Shown here in pieces: positions 8,441 through 16,062 of a stretch of DNA of 41,319 bases. Source of the DNA: an uncultured Flavobacteriaceae bacterium. Its GTDB lineage: Bacteria > Bacteroidota > Bacteroidia > Flavobacteriales > Flavobacteriaceae. The notes below the pieces were generated by a model. It was not told the origin of the DNA and searched no databases. It worked only from the letters and a program-made list of their open reading frames with translations. How positions within the stretch are numbered: the stretch's first letter is position 1; every line of letters begins with the position of its first letter. Both the position numbers and the translations under genes were made by a program. The stretch is taken from the NCBI GenBank assembly GCA_905479625.1, contig CAJQNF010000044.1, positions 1-41,319 on the forward strand, given 5' to 3'.

Positions 8441-9257
8441 GATGAAAAATATAATCTATATGTTGATCTTTTTACCCTTGGGTCTGTTAGCCCAGGAAAA
8501 AGAGAAAGAGAAACAAGAGCCCGTAAAAATAAAACTAGCGGAAAAACAGATCCTTAGAACTGGGAATGATTTGTTTAAACAAAAGCGCTTTGTCGATGCT
8601 GAAGTAAAGTATAAAAAGGCTTTAAAGGAAAATCCCAATTATTCTACAGCGGGTTATAACCTGGGAAATGCCGTTTATGAACAGAACAGATTTGAAGAAG
8701 CCTTACCTCTGTATGAATTGGTAGCTAAAAGTGCTGGGGATACTGAAACAAGAGAAAAATCATTTCATAATGTTGGCAATGTGATGATGAAACAAAAGCA
8801 ATATGACAAGGCAATTGCAGCCTATAAGAATTCTCTTTTGCTAAATCCTAAGGATGATAATACCAGATATAATTTGGCCCTTGCACAGAAATTGTTGAAA
8901 GATCAGGAGCAAAATGATCAGAATAAAGATCAGAACGAAGACAAAGACAAGGATCAAAACAAGGATCAGGATCAGAATAGTGAAAACAAAGATCAAAACG
9001 AAGATGATGGTGGAGATGAGAACAAAGATCAGGATCAGAACGAAGGCGACAATAAGAATGATGAAAATGATCAGCAAGATGAAAAGAATGAAGGTGATCA
9101 AAAGGAAGAGAATAAGCAACCTCAGCCTAATCAATTGAGCCAACAACAGATTGAACAGCTTTTAGAGGCGATGAACAACGAGGAAAATAAGACGCAGCAA
9201 AAAGTAAATGCCAAGAAGGCGAAAGGGAAAAAAGTAAATCAGGAAAAGGACTGGTAA
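8430..9257 (+). CDS. batC: BatC, exported TPR protein with Asp/Asn/Gln/Lys-rich tail
   Basis: A 275-residue protein: signal peptide to about residue 22 (LPLGLLAQ), tetratricopeptide repeats at about 38-155 (for example GYNLGNAVYEQNRFEEALPLYE and AIAAYKNSLLLNPKDDNTRYNLA, quoted apart), then a low-complexity tail of D, N, Q, K and E at about 158-231, and a short basic end. TPR domains bind protein partners; the BatC TPR is thought to bridge BatB and other Bat proteins in the periplasm. Starts at 8430 (overlapping batB by 11 bp) and 8442 (MKNIIYMLIF, just after the batB stop) are both possible; the second is the tidier signal peptide. Many alternative-frame ORFs over the tail are artefacts of its repetitive DNA. 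Confidence 0.88.
   Translation: MKGKMKNIIYMLIFLPLGLLAQEKEKEKQEPVKIKLAEKQILRTGNDLFKQKRFVDAEVKYKKALKENPNYSTAGYNLGNAVYEQNRFEEALPLYELVAKSAGDTETREKSFHNVGNVMMKQKQYDKAIAAYKNSLLLNPKDDNTRYNLALAQKLLKDQEQNDQNKDQNEDKDKDQNKDQDQNSENKDQNEDDGGDENKDQDQNEGDNKNDENDQQDEKNEGDQKEENKQPQPNQLSQQQIEQLLEAMNNEENKTQQKVNAKKAKGKKVNQEKDW
8901..9122 (+). repeat. Low-complexity GATCA(G/A)AA-type repeat tract within batC
   Basis: Degenerate tandem units close to GATCAGAA, AAAGATCA and GACAAAGA run for about 220 bp and encode DQN, DKDQNK and related runs. The same composition keeps other frames on both strands open, which gives false ORFs here. Repeat number could vary between strains through slippage or recombination. Confidence 0.7.
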
Positions 9258-9307
9258 ATAAAAGCAGCAATTTATCGTTAAGATGATTTGAAAAGTATGC
9301 TCATAAA

Positions 9308-11068
9308 ATGAAAAGGAAGTATTTAACCATATTGATACTACTAATAACAGTACAAAGCGTTGTCGCCCAGGTAACGTTTAAAACTGTTGTGAGCAAATCT
9401 GAGCTTGGCCTCAATGAACGCCTGAGAATAGAATTCTCTATTGATCGTCAGGGTGGAGATGATTTTACACCACCTGATTTTAAGAATTTTAAGGTACTTG
9501 CCGGTCCCAGTCAGTCCAGTAGTTTCTCTTCTATTAATGGAAAAACGTCTTATAAATTGACGTATACCTATGTGATCCAACCCACAGCTAAAGGAACTTT
9601 TACAATTCCTTCTGCAACGGTAACCTACGAGGGGGAATTGATCAAATCAAACACGATGAAGATCACGGTAACTGATGCCATTGAAATTCCTGAAGATCCT
9701 GATGATCCCAGATACATTGCTCAACAAAATATACATTTGGTGGCAGAAGTATCTGATATGACGCCGTATGTTGGAGAAAGTATTTCGGTCGTCTATAAAT
9801 TATATGTTGACATCAATCAAGTCAACGTTCAAAACACTCGAGAGGCTTCTACTCCTTCTTTTAATGGGTTTTGGAATCAGAACATAGAGGTTAAAAAATG
9901 GGTAGCTAAAAATGGCACTTATGGTGGAAAACCTCATAGGTTCGTCATTGTAAGAAAAACAGTATTGATTCCCCATAAGGCCGGGAAACTAGAAATTGAA
10001 CCTTTAGAAATGGAGGTTACCGCGGGTGTTCCTATGGGTAGAAGAGATTTTTTCGGAAACATGTTGATGAACGATGTCAGTTTTACACTAACCTCAGGCA
10101 AAAGAATGATAAGGGTGAAGGAATTGCCAACAGAGGGTAAACCATTTAATTTTACCGGAGCTGTGGGTGATTTTGACTTTTCAGTAACACCTAGTAAAAC
10201 AGAATTACAATCCAATGAATCAGCGCAAATAAAAGTAGCCCTTAAAGGTCAAGGAAATTTGAAATTGGTAAAGCTACCTGGTATTGAGTCATCCAATGGT
10301 TTGGAGGTGTATGATCCTGAGCACAAGGAGAGCATAAAGACAACCTTAAACGGCTTGTCGGGAAGTGTTTATGATCAATATGCAGTGGTTCCTCAATCTC
10401 GAGGCAAGTTTAAGATCCCGGGAGTATCATTTTCTTATTTCAATCCAAAAGAAGAAAAATACTATTCAGTCGATACGCCGCCTATTGTGTTGAATGCTTT
10501 GAGTGGGGTCGAACTATCGGATGAAAATGTAGTGAGCAATAAACAAGCTGTGATCAGTAACGAAGGCGATATCCGTTACATTCATTTAAAAACTGACTTT
10601 GTGTCTGTTTTGGAAGATGAGGAATTCTTTAATTCTGATCTATTTTACTTGTTAATGATTCTTCCTTTGCTATCTATTCCTTTAGGAATTTTTATAGGCA
10701 AGAAAAAACGAGAAAGAGACAGTGATATCATTGGGAATAAAAGAAGGAAGGCAGACCGACTCGCAAGAAAATTCTTATCGCAGGCAAGAAAAGAATTGGG
10801 TAAAAAAGAGGCGTTTTATATCGCCTTGGAAAAGGCACTTCACAACTATCTTAAAGCAAAGTTGCATGTTGAAACCTCTGAAATTTCAATAGAAAAAATT
10901 GCTGAGATCCTCAATAACAAGCAGGTGGATGAGTCGACCATTTTGGAATTTAGTAAGGTATTAGAAAATTGTGATTATGCCCGCTATGCACCATCAACAG
11001 ATGTTATGATGCAACAGGAATACGAGAATGCAAAAAGTGCCATTTCAAAAATTGATAAACAACTATAA
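9308..11068 (+). CDS. batD: BatD, oxygen-tolerance (BatD) family protein
   Basis: A 586-residue BatD protein. It has a signal peptide (1-20, ending VVAQ), a large extracytoplasmic region of repeated beta-sandwich units (about 21-430, with the BatD pattern LGLNERLRIEF, GTFTIPSATV and LEIEPLEMEV), one transmembrane helix at about 446-464 (LLMILPLLSIPLGIFIG) and a basic cytosolic helical tail of about 120 residues. BatD is reported as part of the Bat inner-membrane and periplasmic assembly with the VWA proteins; the exact function is unknown. It starts 50 bp after batC and ends 23 bp before batE. The spacing is a little wider than elsewhere in the operon but shows no terminator. Confidence 0.92.
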   Translation: MKRKYLTILILLITVQSVVAQVTFKTVVSKSELGLNERLRIEFSIDRQGGDDFTPPDFKNFKVLAGPSQSSSFSSINGKTSYKLTYTYVIQPTAKGTFTIPSATVTYEGELIKSNTMKITVTDAIEIPEDPDDPRYIAQQNIHLVAEVSDMTPYVGESISVVYKLYVDINQVNVQNTREASTPSFNGFWNQNIEVKKWVAKNGTYGGKPHRFVIVRKTVLIPHKAGKLEIEPLEMEVTAGVPMGRRDFFGNMLMNDVSFTLTSGKRMIRVKELPTEGKPFNFTGAVGDFDFSVTPSKTELQSNESAQIKVALKGQGNLKLVKLPGIESSNGLEVYDPEHKESIKTTLNGLSGSVYDQYAVVPQSRGKFKIPGVSFSYFNPKEEKYYSVDTPPIVLNALSGVELSDENVVSNKQAVISNEGDIRYIHLKTDFVSVLEDEEFFNSDLFYLLMILPLLSIPLGIFIGKKKRERDSDIIGNKRRKADRLARKFLSQARKELGKKEAFYIALEKALHNYLKAKLHVETSEISIEKIAEILNNKQVDESTILEFSKVLENCDYARYAPSTDVMMQQEYENAKSAISKIDKQL

Positions 11069-11091
11069 TAGAAGAAAGTTTAAAATTATTC

Positions 11092-11859
11092 ATGTTAAAA
11101 CGTTTAGTACATATTGTTTTTATTATTCTATTGTCGCTTTCAGGAGGGCAGTTAGAAGCACAGGTTGCTGACAGCTTGTTTGCAGCAGCAAATAAGTCCT
11201 ACCAACAGGAAATGTATATGGAGGCATTGGAGGGCTATCAGAACATTGAGAAGCTGGATCTGAAATCTACTGATTTGTATTTCAATATGGCGAATATCTA
11301 TTATAAAACAAATCAGATTGCGCCCGCTGTTTATTATTATGAAAAAGCGCTTAAACTAGCTCCAAATAACAAAGACATTCAGTTTAATCTAAAATTTGCC
11401 AATAGGATGATTCTGGATAATATAGAACCTCTTCCGAAAAGTCTTTGGCAAAAGTTTATGGATGGGGTTATTTTAAATTTCACCTTTGAGACCTGGGCTA
11501 AAATTGCGGTTAGTCTGGCATTCGTATTTGCCATTTTATTCCTGATGTATCATTTTTCTTATAGCACTGGCAAGAAGCGTGTATATTTTATTACCAGTAT
11601 ACTATCCGTGATATTTGTGACCACAAGCTTATTTTTTGCTTATCAAAATAAGCATCACGTAGATAATAATATTGAAGCCATCATTTTTTCTTCTGAAGCT
11701 GCAGTAAAAAGTGCACCCACAAATTCAAGTGAGGTTTATTTTGAACTTCATGAAGGAACCAAGGTCATCATTCTGGAAACGCTAGATAATTGGAAAAAAA
11801 TTAAAATTGCTGACGGAAAAATGGGCTGGATCAATGCAACCGCTCTTAAGGAAATTTAA
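11092..11859 (+). CDS. batE: BatE, TPR and SH3-like domain membrane protein
   Basis: The last Bat gene, 255 residues: a signal peptide (1-24, ending EAQ), TPR repeats (about 27-105), two transmembrane helices (about 136-153 and 162-184), and a C-terminal bacterial SH3-like domain (about 195-255, with VKSAP, ELHEGTKV, WKKIKIADGKMGWI). SH3b domains of this kind often bind peptides or cell-wall material, so BatE may link the Bat complex to the envelope; this is inference. Downstream lies a pair of inverted repeats before a convergent methyltransferase gene, consistent with the end of the operon. Confidence 0.9.
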   Translation: MLKRLVHIVFIILLSLSGGQLEAQVADSLFAAANKSYQQEMYMEALEGYQNIEKLDLKSTDLYFNMANIYYKTNQIAPAVYYYEKALKLAPNNKDIQFNLKFANRMILDNIEPLPKSLWQKFMDGVILNFTFETWAKIAVSLAFVFAILFLMYHFSYSTGKKRVYFITSILSVIFVTTSLFFAYQNKHHVDNNIEAIIFSSEAAVKSAPTNSSEVYFELHEGTKVIILETLDNWKKIKIADGKMGWINATALKEI

Positions 11860-11914
11860 ATATTTCAAAATACCTGGAGAATCGAGTTTACTTTTTGAAA
11901 AAACAGACATTAGT

Positions 11915-11940
11915 CAGCCCCTGACTTAAGTCAGGGGTTG
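11915..11940. terminator. Inverted repeat 1 after batE, candidate bidirectional terminator
   Basis: Bases 11918-11937 form a perfect 20-bp palindrome (CCCCTGACTT / AAGTCAGGGG). Flanking CAG and TTG extend the arms to 11915 and 11940 with one G-T pair. It lies 56 bp after the batE stop, between convergent genes, so it could stop transcripts from both sides, but there is no T run. Confidence 0.5.
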
Positions 11941-11968
11941 ATTTAAGTGAGGGGCTCGCTTAAATCAA
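11938..11968. repeat. Inverted repeat 2, overlapping repeat 1
   Basis: TTGATTTAAGTGAG (11938-11951) pairs with CTCGCTTAAATCAA (11955-11968) around a GGG loop: 13 Watson-Crick pairs and one G-T. It shares the TTG at 11938-11940 with repeat 1, so both full hairpins cannot form at once. TTAAGTCAGGGG in the first and TTAAGTGAGGGG in the second are also near-identical direct copies. Confidence 0.55.
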
Positions 11969-11983
11969 CCTTTGAGGTAACGA

Positions 11984-12748
11984 TCAAGGTTTAAAACAAA
12001 CTGGTAAAATCTCACCTTTGGCTAAACAATATTTTTCAACAAGTTCCGGGCTTAAGGTTTTGGAATAATCTACTTCCTCAACTTTGAATCCTGCATTACG
12101 TAATCGATTGAAGTAATCTTTCCCATAAACTCTGACATGATCATACTGACCGAAATATTTGGCCTTATCTTCAGGAGTTTTGATATTGGGATCTTCGTAG
12201 GTTTTTTCTCTGGCTAGTTCTTGTGGTACCTGAAAAATACCCATTCCTCCTGGTTTCATGACCCTAAGTAATTCTCCCATGGCTTTGTTGTCGTCTTCTA
12301 TATGTTCCAATACATGGTTACAAAACACAATATCAAATTCATTGTCATCAAAAGGAAGGTCGAGGATGTCTGCCTTAACATCTACAATAGGAGAATATAG
12401 ATCTGCCGTTGTATAGTCGAGGTGCTGCATCTTTTTAAAGATTGATAAGAAGCATTGCTCAGGAGCCATATGTAAGACTTTCAATGGCTTATGAAAAAAT
12501 GCTGTTTCATTTTTAAGATACAACCAAAGGAGACGATGCCGTTCTAATGATAGTGTACTTGGCGATAGTACATTGGGCCTTTGCTGTCCATAACCATAGG
12601 GTAAAAAACGTCGAAAACTTTTTCCGTCAATGGGATCAGTATAGGTATCTCCTTTTAACCAGAAAGCAAGAAACGGTCTGGCGAGGTAACTCATTTTTAT
12701 CAAATAGGGACGGGGTATAGTATTCAGTACATACTTGAAGATCTTCAT
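11984..12748 (-). CDS. class I SAM-dependent methyltransferase
   Basis: A 254-residue protein with a Methyltransferase_11-type Rossmann core. Motif I is changed to the VLHMAPEQ form seen in a subgroup of this family, the acidic loop is YTTADLYSP, motif II is ADILDLPFDDNEFDIVFCNH and motif III is ELLRVMKPGGMGIFQVP. The N-terminal 85 residues are basic and may bind membrane or substrate; they include a hydrophobic PYLIKMSYLARPFLAFWL stretch. The substrate cannot be told from sequence. It follows map by 11 bp on the same strand, so it is probably in the same operon. It is convergent with batE. Confidence 0.8.
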   Translation of the reverse strand: MKIFKYVLNTIPRPYLIKMSYLARPFLAFWLKGDTYTDPIDGKSFRRFLPYGYGQQRPNVLSPSTLSLERHRLLWLYLKNETAFFHKPLKVLHMAPEQCFLSIFKKMQHLDYTTADLYSPIVDVKADILDLPFDDNEFDIVFCNHVLEHIEDDNKAMGELLRVMKPGGMGIFQVPQELAREKTYEDPNIKTPEDKAKYFGQYDHVRVYGKDYFNRLRNAGFKVEEVDYSKTLSPELVEKYCLAKGEILPVCFKP

Positions 12749-12759
12749 GGAATACTTAC

Positions 12760-13566
12760 TTAGTTAGCTCTGAATTCGTCTTCTTCATTTGTCTTAATAC
12801 CCAAAGCCTCATTGACATATTTAAAAGTAGAAAGCAATTCAGGTTTTCCATTTAAAATGGCAACATCGTGCTCAAAATGGGCACTAGGTTTATTATCTGC
12901 CGTTTTAATAGTCCATCCATCACTGAATTGTTTGATTTTATGGGTTCCTAAATTGATCATGGGTTCAATGGCAACCACCATACCTTCTCCAAATTTCTTT
13001 CCTTTTCCTCTTCTGCCATAGTTAGGCATCTCCGGATCTTCATGCATCTCTCTGCCAAGACCATGACCAACAAGTTCTCTCACAACACCATAACCGTGAC
13101 CTTCTGTAAACTGCTGAATGGCATAACCAACATCACCAACTCTGTTGCCAGCTCTAAATTCTCTTATGCCTACATATAGACTCTCTTTGGTTACTTCCAG
13201 AAGTTTTTTAGTGTCTTTATCAATTTCACCTACGGCAAAAGTATAGGCATGATCTCCATAAAAGCCATTTTTTAAGGCCCCGCAATCAACAGAAATAATA
13301 TCACCTTCCTGCAAGGGTTGACTATTTGGAATGCCATGAACTACTTGCTCATTCGGGCTCATGCAGAGGGTGTTGGGAAAGTCATACAAACCTAAAAAGC
13401 CTGGGATAGCGCCATGATCTCGAATAAATTCTTCAGCGATTTTATCCAGTTCCAAAGTACTAATACCCGGCTGGATCGCTTTCGCAATTTCACCTAGTGT
13501 CTTTGAAACGATAAGAGCACTTTCTCTCATCAATTCGATCTCCTCACGGGATTTAATTTGTATCAT
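12760..13566 (-). CDS. map: type I methionine aminopeptidase
   Basis: Removes the initiator methionine from new proteins in the cytosol. With the start at 13566 it is 268 residues, normal for type I enzymes. The metal ligands are all present: D94 and D105 (VDCGALKNGFYGD), H168 (GHGLGREMHEDP), E201 (VVAIEPMI) and E232 (HFEHDVAI), with H78 of VVHG as substrate-site histidine. A longer frame begins at 13614, but a complete promoter (13585-13614) lies inside that extension and MIQIKSREEIELMRESA is the usual family start, so I chose 13566. The GT9 gene ends 63 bp upstream. Confidence 0.97.
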   Translation of the reverse strand: MIQIKSREEIELMRESALIVSKTLGEIAKAIQPGISTLELDKIAEEFIRDHGAIPGFLGLYDFPNTLCMSPNEQVVHGIPNSQPLQEGDIISVDCGALKNGFYGDHAYTFAVGEIDKDTKKLLEVTKESLYVGIREFRAGNRVGDVGYAIQQFTEGHGYGVVRELVGHGLGREMHEDPEMPNYGRRGKGKKFGEGMVVAIEPMINLGTHKIKQFSDGWTIKTADNKPSAHFEHDVAILNGKPELLSTFKYVNEALGIKTNEEDEFRAN

Positions 13567-13584
13567 GACGTGTATTTTTCGAGG

Positions 13585-13614
13585 CAAAGATACTGCAAAA
13601 AGATATTGATCCAA
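13585..13614 (-). promoter_or_regulatory. promoter of map (TTG-N19-TATCTTTG)
   Basis: Read on the minus strand: TTG at 13614-13612, 19 bp, then TATCTTTG at 13592-13585. Both Bacteroidota boxes fit the consensus, and the predicted start of transcription falls about 12 bp before the ATG at 13566. It rules out the longer reading frame. Confidence 0.7.
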
Positions 13615-13629
13615 AGAGAATCATTTCTA

Positions 13630-14697
13630 CTACTTTTCGGGTATAGAATTAGCCAAAAGTTGTTTTATTTTATTTGCAACTATTTCAGGTTGAATCGTTT
13701 TCATACAATCTGTATAATCCGGAACAATTTTATTACCATAAACGGAAGTCGGTAAAAATGGATATTTCTCTGTATCCGGAAGGAGACTGTTTTCTATGGG
13801 CTGTCTAAAAGGAACAAATCCGGCAAAAGGATGCGTATTACCCCACATCGTGACTACAGGAACCCCAAACATTGCAGCCATATGACCGTTTCCTGAATCC
13901 ATGCTTAGCATGAGATCAAGGTTGCTCATCAGATCCAACTCCTGTTGAAAACTTAAAGTGCCTGCAATATTGACACAGTTATTTGATATTGAAGCCATAG
14001 ATTTTAGTTGTTCTACTTCCTTTTTGCCTCCTCCAAATAAGAATATTTTCACCCCCTCTTGAAGCATTAACTGTATCACCTCTTTCATTAAACTTAAGGG
14101 ATACATTTTGGTCTCATAAGTGGCAAAGGGGGCTATCCCTATCCATTTTAAATTCTTTTCACCGGTAATTTCTTTAATTTCAATTGATAAAGGTTGTCTC
14201 TCAATCAACTTTACTTCGGATAATGCTACGGGAAGTTGTAATTTTTTACAGACCTCTGCATGACGATCGATCATTGATTTCATGGGAGAAAGACTCTTTA
14301 GCTTTAAAGCGGTAAGTTTTTTTCTTTTCTTTCGGTCCTTATTTAAGGATATTACAGGAACCTGATTCCACTTAAAAAAGGTGGCGATCACTTTTGATCT
14401 CAACACATTATGCAGGTCAGCAAAGGCATCAATTCCTAAAACCGACAGGTCTTTATAAAGTTTATATAATCCTTGTAAACCGGTTTGAGAATTTTCAACA
14501 TCGGCAACATAAAAATCGATATCGGGTAAATAAGTAAAAAAGGACTTAAAAAGAGGTCTTGATACGATGGTGATTTTTAATTCAGGATACTGCTGACGTA
14601 ACGCCAAAACAACAGGAACGGTCATTGCCACGTCACCAATGGCAGATAATCGCATGATCAATAAATGTTTAGGAGGGTTTAATTCATTTTCGAGCAC
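13630..14697 (-). CDS. glycosyltransferase family 9 (heptosyltransferase-like)
   Basis: A 355-residue GT-B fold enzyme of the GT9 family (ADP-heptose:LPS heptosyltransferase group), acting at the cytosolic face of the inner membrane in core lipopolysaccharide or related glycan synthesis. The N-terminal domain opens with LLIMRLSAIGDVAMTVPV, the family nucleotide-sugar motif. GIAPFATYETKMYP and LFGGGKKE begin the C-terminal domain, and MDSGNGHMAAMFGVPVVTMWG is close to the GT9 D-S-x2-H.A......P.v.lfG signature (quoted with its final G as position 21 omitted). Its start overlaps the DUF4254 gene by 14 bp, so the two are translationally coupled. The actual sugar is not predictable from sequence. 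Confidence 0.88.
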   Translation of the reverse strand: MLENELNPPKHLLIMRLSAIGDVAMTVPVVLALRQQYPELKITIVSRPLFKSFFTYLPDIDFYVADVENSQTGLQGLYKLYKDLSVLGIDAFADLHNVLRSKVIATFFKWNQVPVISLNKDRKKRKKLTALKLKSLSPMKSMIDRHAEVCKKLQLPVALSEVKLIERQPLSIEIKEITGEKNLKWIGIAPFATYETKMYPLSLMKEVIQLMLQEGVKIFLFGGGKKEVEQLKSMASISNNCVNIAGTLSFQQELDLMSNLDLMLSMDSGNGHMAAMFGVPVVTMWGNTHPFAGFVPFRQPIENSLLPDTEKYPFLPTSVYGNKIVPDYTDCMKTIQPEIVANKIKQLLANSIPEK

Positions 14698-15286
14698 GAA
14701 GTACTGGATTTAAATTATCGTCATTGTACATTTTCATCTGCTTATACACTTTCATGTATTTGTCACCCGAATTGAAATCTTCCAACAATTCATCAATCGC
14801 GGTGCAGAGGTCTGTTTGTTGTTCTAATAAAACCAATAGTTTACCAGCACATGAAGTTCTGTGTGACTCAGAAGCATCTGTTCTTTCTGCTTCTTCCTTC
14901 ATATGGTAAATTTTAAGGGCTAAAATTGATAATCGGTCATAGGCCCATGCCGGACTTTCTGTATTGATCTTGGCATCTGATTTAACAGAAACGCTCTTAT
15001 ACAAATCAAGAAAGTAACTATCGATGAATTCAACCATGTCTGTCCTGACTTGATTTGACAGGTCAATTCGTCTTTTGATCTTCAAGGCCTCCATGGCGTC
15101 TATTTCCGGATCTCTTATAATATCCTCCAGGTGCCATTGTACAGCATCAACCCAGTTCTTGTGATAAAAAAGATGTCTGATATCTTCACTTTCATAAGGA
15201 TTATTGATAGCAGTATCTACATGATCTTTCACATGATAATCATTGATACTTTTTTCAAAAATGACAAATGCTTCCTTTGATTTCAT
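14684..15286 (-). CDS. DUF4254 domain protein, coupled to GT9 gene
   Basis: A 200-residue, mostly alpha-helical cytosolic protein of the DUF4254 family. Characteristic features are an N-terminal HWH-like part (DAVQWHLEDIIRDPEI), IKRRIDLSNQVRTDMVEFID, and a central LSILALKIYHMKEEAER segment. Function is unknown. In Bacteroidota it is regularly found directly before a GT9 glycosyltransferase, as here with a 14-bp overlap, so a role with that enzyme in surface glycan synthesis is likely but unproven. No signal peptide. A TAGATTTG -7 box lies just upstream. Confidence 0.85.
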   Translation of the reverse strand: MKSKEAFVIFEKSINDYHVKDHVDTAINNPYESEDIRHLFYHKNWVDAVQWHLEDIIRDPEIDAMEALKIKRRIDLSNQVRTDMVEFIDSYFLDLYKSVSVKSDAKINTESPAWAYDRLSILALKIYHMKEEAERTDASESHRTSCAGKLLVLLEQQTDLCTAIDELLEDFNSGDKYMKVYKQMKMYNDDNLNPVLRARK

Positions 15287-15311
15287 AATAAAGATGGATA
15301 TTATAGCTAAA

Positions 15312-15319
15312 CAAATCTA
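15312..15319 (-). promoter_or_regulatory. -7 element before DUF4254-GT9
   Basis: CAAATCTA on the plus strand reads TAGATTTG on the minus strand, 25 bp ahead of the DUF4254 ATG. No TTG at 17-20 bp. An imperfect hairpin (GGAC-A-TTCT ... AGAA-A-GTCC, 15325-15353) lies just upstream of it. The rest of the 221-bp gap (to 15507) is AT-rich and shows no gene. Confidence 0.5.
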
Positions 15320-15507
15320 ACGAGGACATTCTCTAAACGGTAAAGAAAGTCCTGCCTAATCGAAAGGAATAAATATGTTTTGTTAGACCTTTTAATAAGG
15401 CTTGTAAAGGTAAGTTAAAAAACTAAAACAGCTAAAAAAACACCCATAAAACATGAGCTAAAAATCAATTCTTAGATCCAAAATATAAAACGAAAAAAAA
15501 TATAAGT

Positions 15508-15924
15508 TTAACTTTTGAAAAGTCCAAAAAAACCTTTTTTAGACTTGTGCTCTTTTGGTTTTTCAGTTTGTAAAAGTTGTTGATAGATTTCACCCCATCC
15601 TAATAAACCTCCAACATTTCTGTCATCGATAAACACGTCTGCATTTACTTTCCGACTGATACTGCCATCAAATTTTTCTTCAGGATAACTTTTATTAACT
15701 GCATAAAATTCAAGACCGTTTTTCTGACAAAAGTCAACAGCATCCTGTAATCTTTCTCCATAACGATAGGTCCACAAAATCAATCTGTGCCCTTTTTGTT
15801 GTAATTCCAATAAGGTGTCAAAGGCGAAAATTTTAGCAGGGCCAACTTTGGGGTAGGCATCTTCCACTATAGTACCGTCAAAATCGACGGCAATCAGTAA
15901 AGAATTCTTAGGTAAAATTTTCAT
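15508..15924 (-). CDS. small HAD-superfamily hydrolase
   Basis: A 138-residue HAD-type phosphatase-like protein. Motif I is AVDFDGTIV with the nucleophile D14 and D16; motif II is LILWTYR (Thr in place of Ser, allowed), and a motif III/IV region is ADVFIDDRNVGG. It is short, with a minimal cap, close to the BT_0820-type hydrolases of Bacteroidota, which are reported as small-phosphate phosphatases. The C-terminus ends in a Lys-rich tail (KPKEHKSKKGFFGLFKS) that could touch membrane or nucleic acid. It stands alone with its own promoter at 15939-15969. The substrate is unknown. Confidence 0.82.
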   Translation of the reverse strand: MKILPKNSLLIAVDFDGTIVEDAYPKVGPAKIFAFDTLLELQQKGHRLILWTYRYGERLQDAVDFCQKNGLEFYAVNKSYPEEKFDGSISRKVNADVFIDDRNVGGLLGWGEIYQQLLQTEKPKEHKSKKGFFGLFKS

Positions 15925-15938
15925 TTCTAAATTTTTAT

Positions 15939-15969
15939 CAAATCTAATAATTATAAACTCCTAAATCAA
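15939..15969 (-). promoter_or_regulatory. promoter of HAD hydrolase (TTG-N20-TAGATTTG)
   Basis: On the minus strand, TTG at 15969-15967, 20 bp, then TAGATTTG at 15946-15939, ending 15 bp before the ATG. The surrounding gap (15925-16062) shows nothing else. Confidence 0.6.
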
Positions 15970-16062
15970 ATAAAAGCTTTTCTTTAAAAGGAGATTAACA
16001 TTATATATAACGCAGCTTTTCAGCTTTTCTTGCTTTTTAAATTTCTAATTCGAATTAGATTT

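Noticed and set aside
8841-9146. Open frames on both strands over the batC tail (for example a 101-codon minus frame of Ile/Leu/Val runs)
   Set aside because: They are mirror translations of the repetitive GATCA-type DNA that encodes the BatC tail; no start context, homology or conserved motif.
15320-15360. Possible small RNA or RNase P-like piece (AAAGAAAGTCC)
   Set aside because: Only one short hairpin is seen; the conserved RNase P core segments are absent on both strands.
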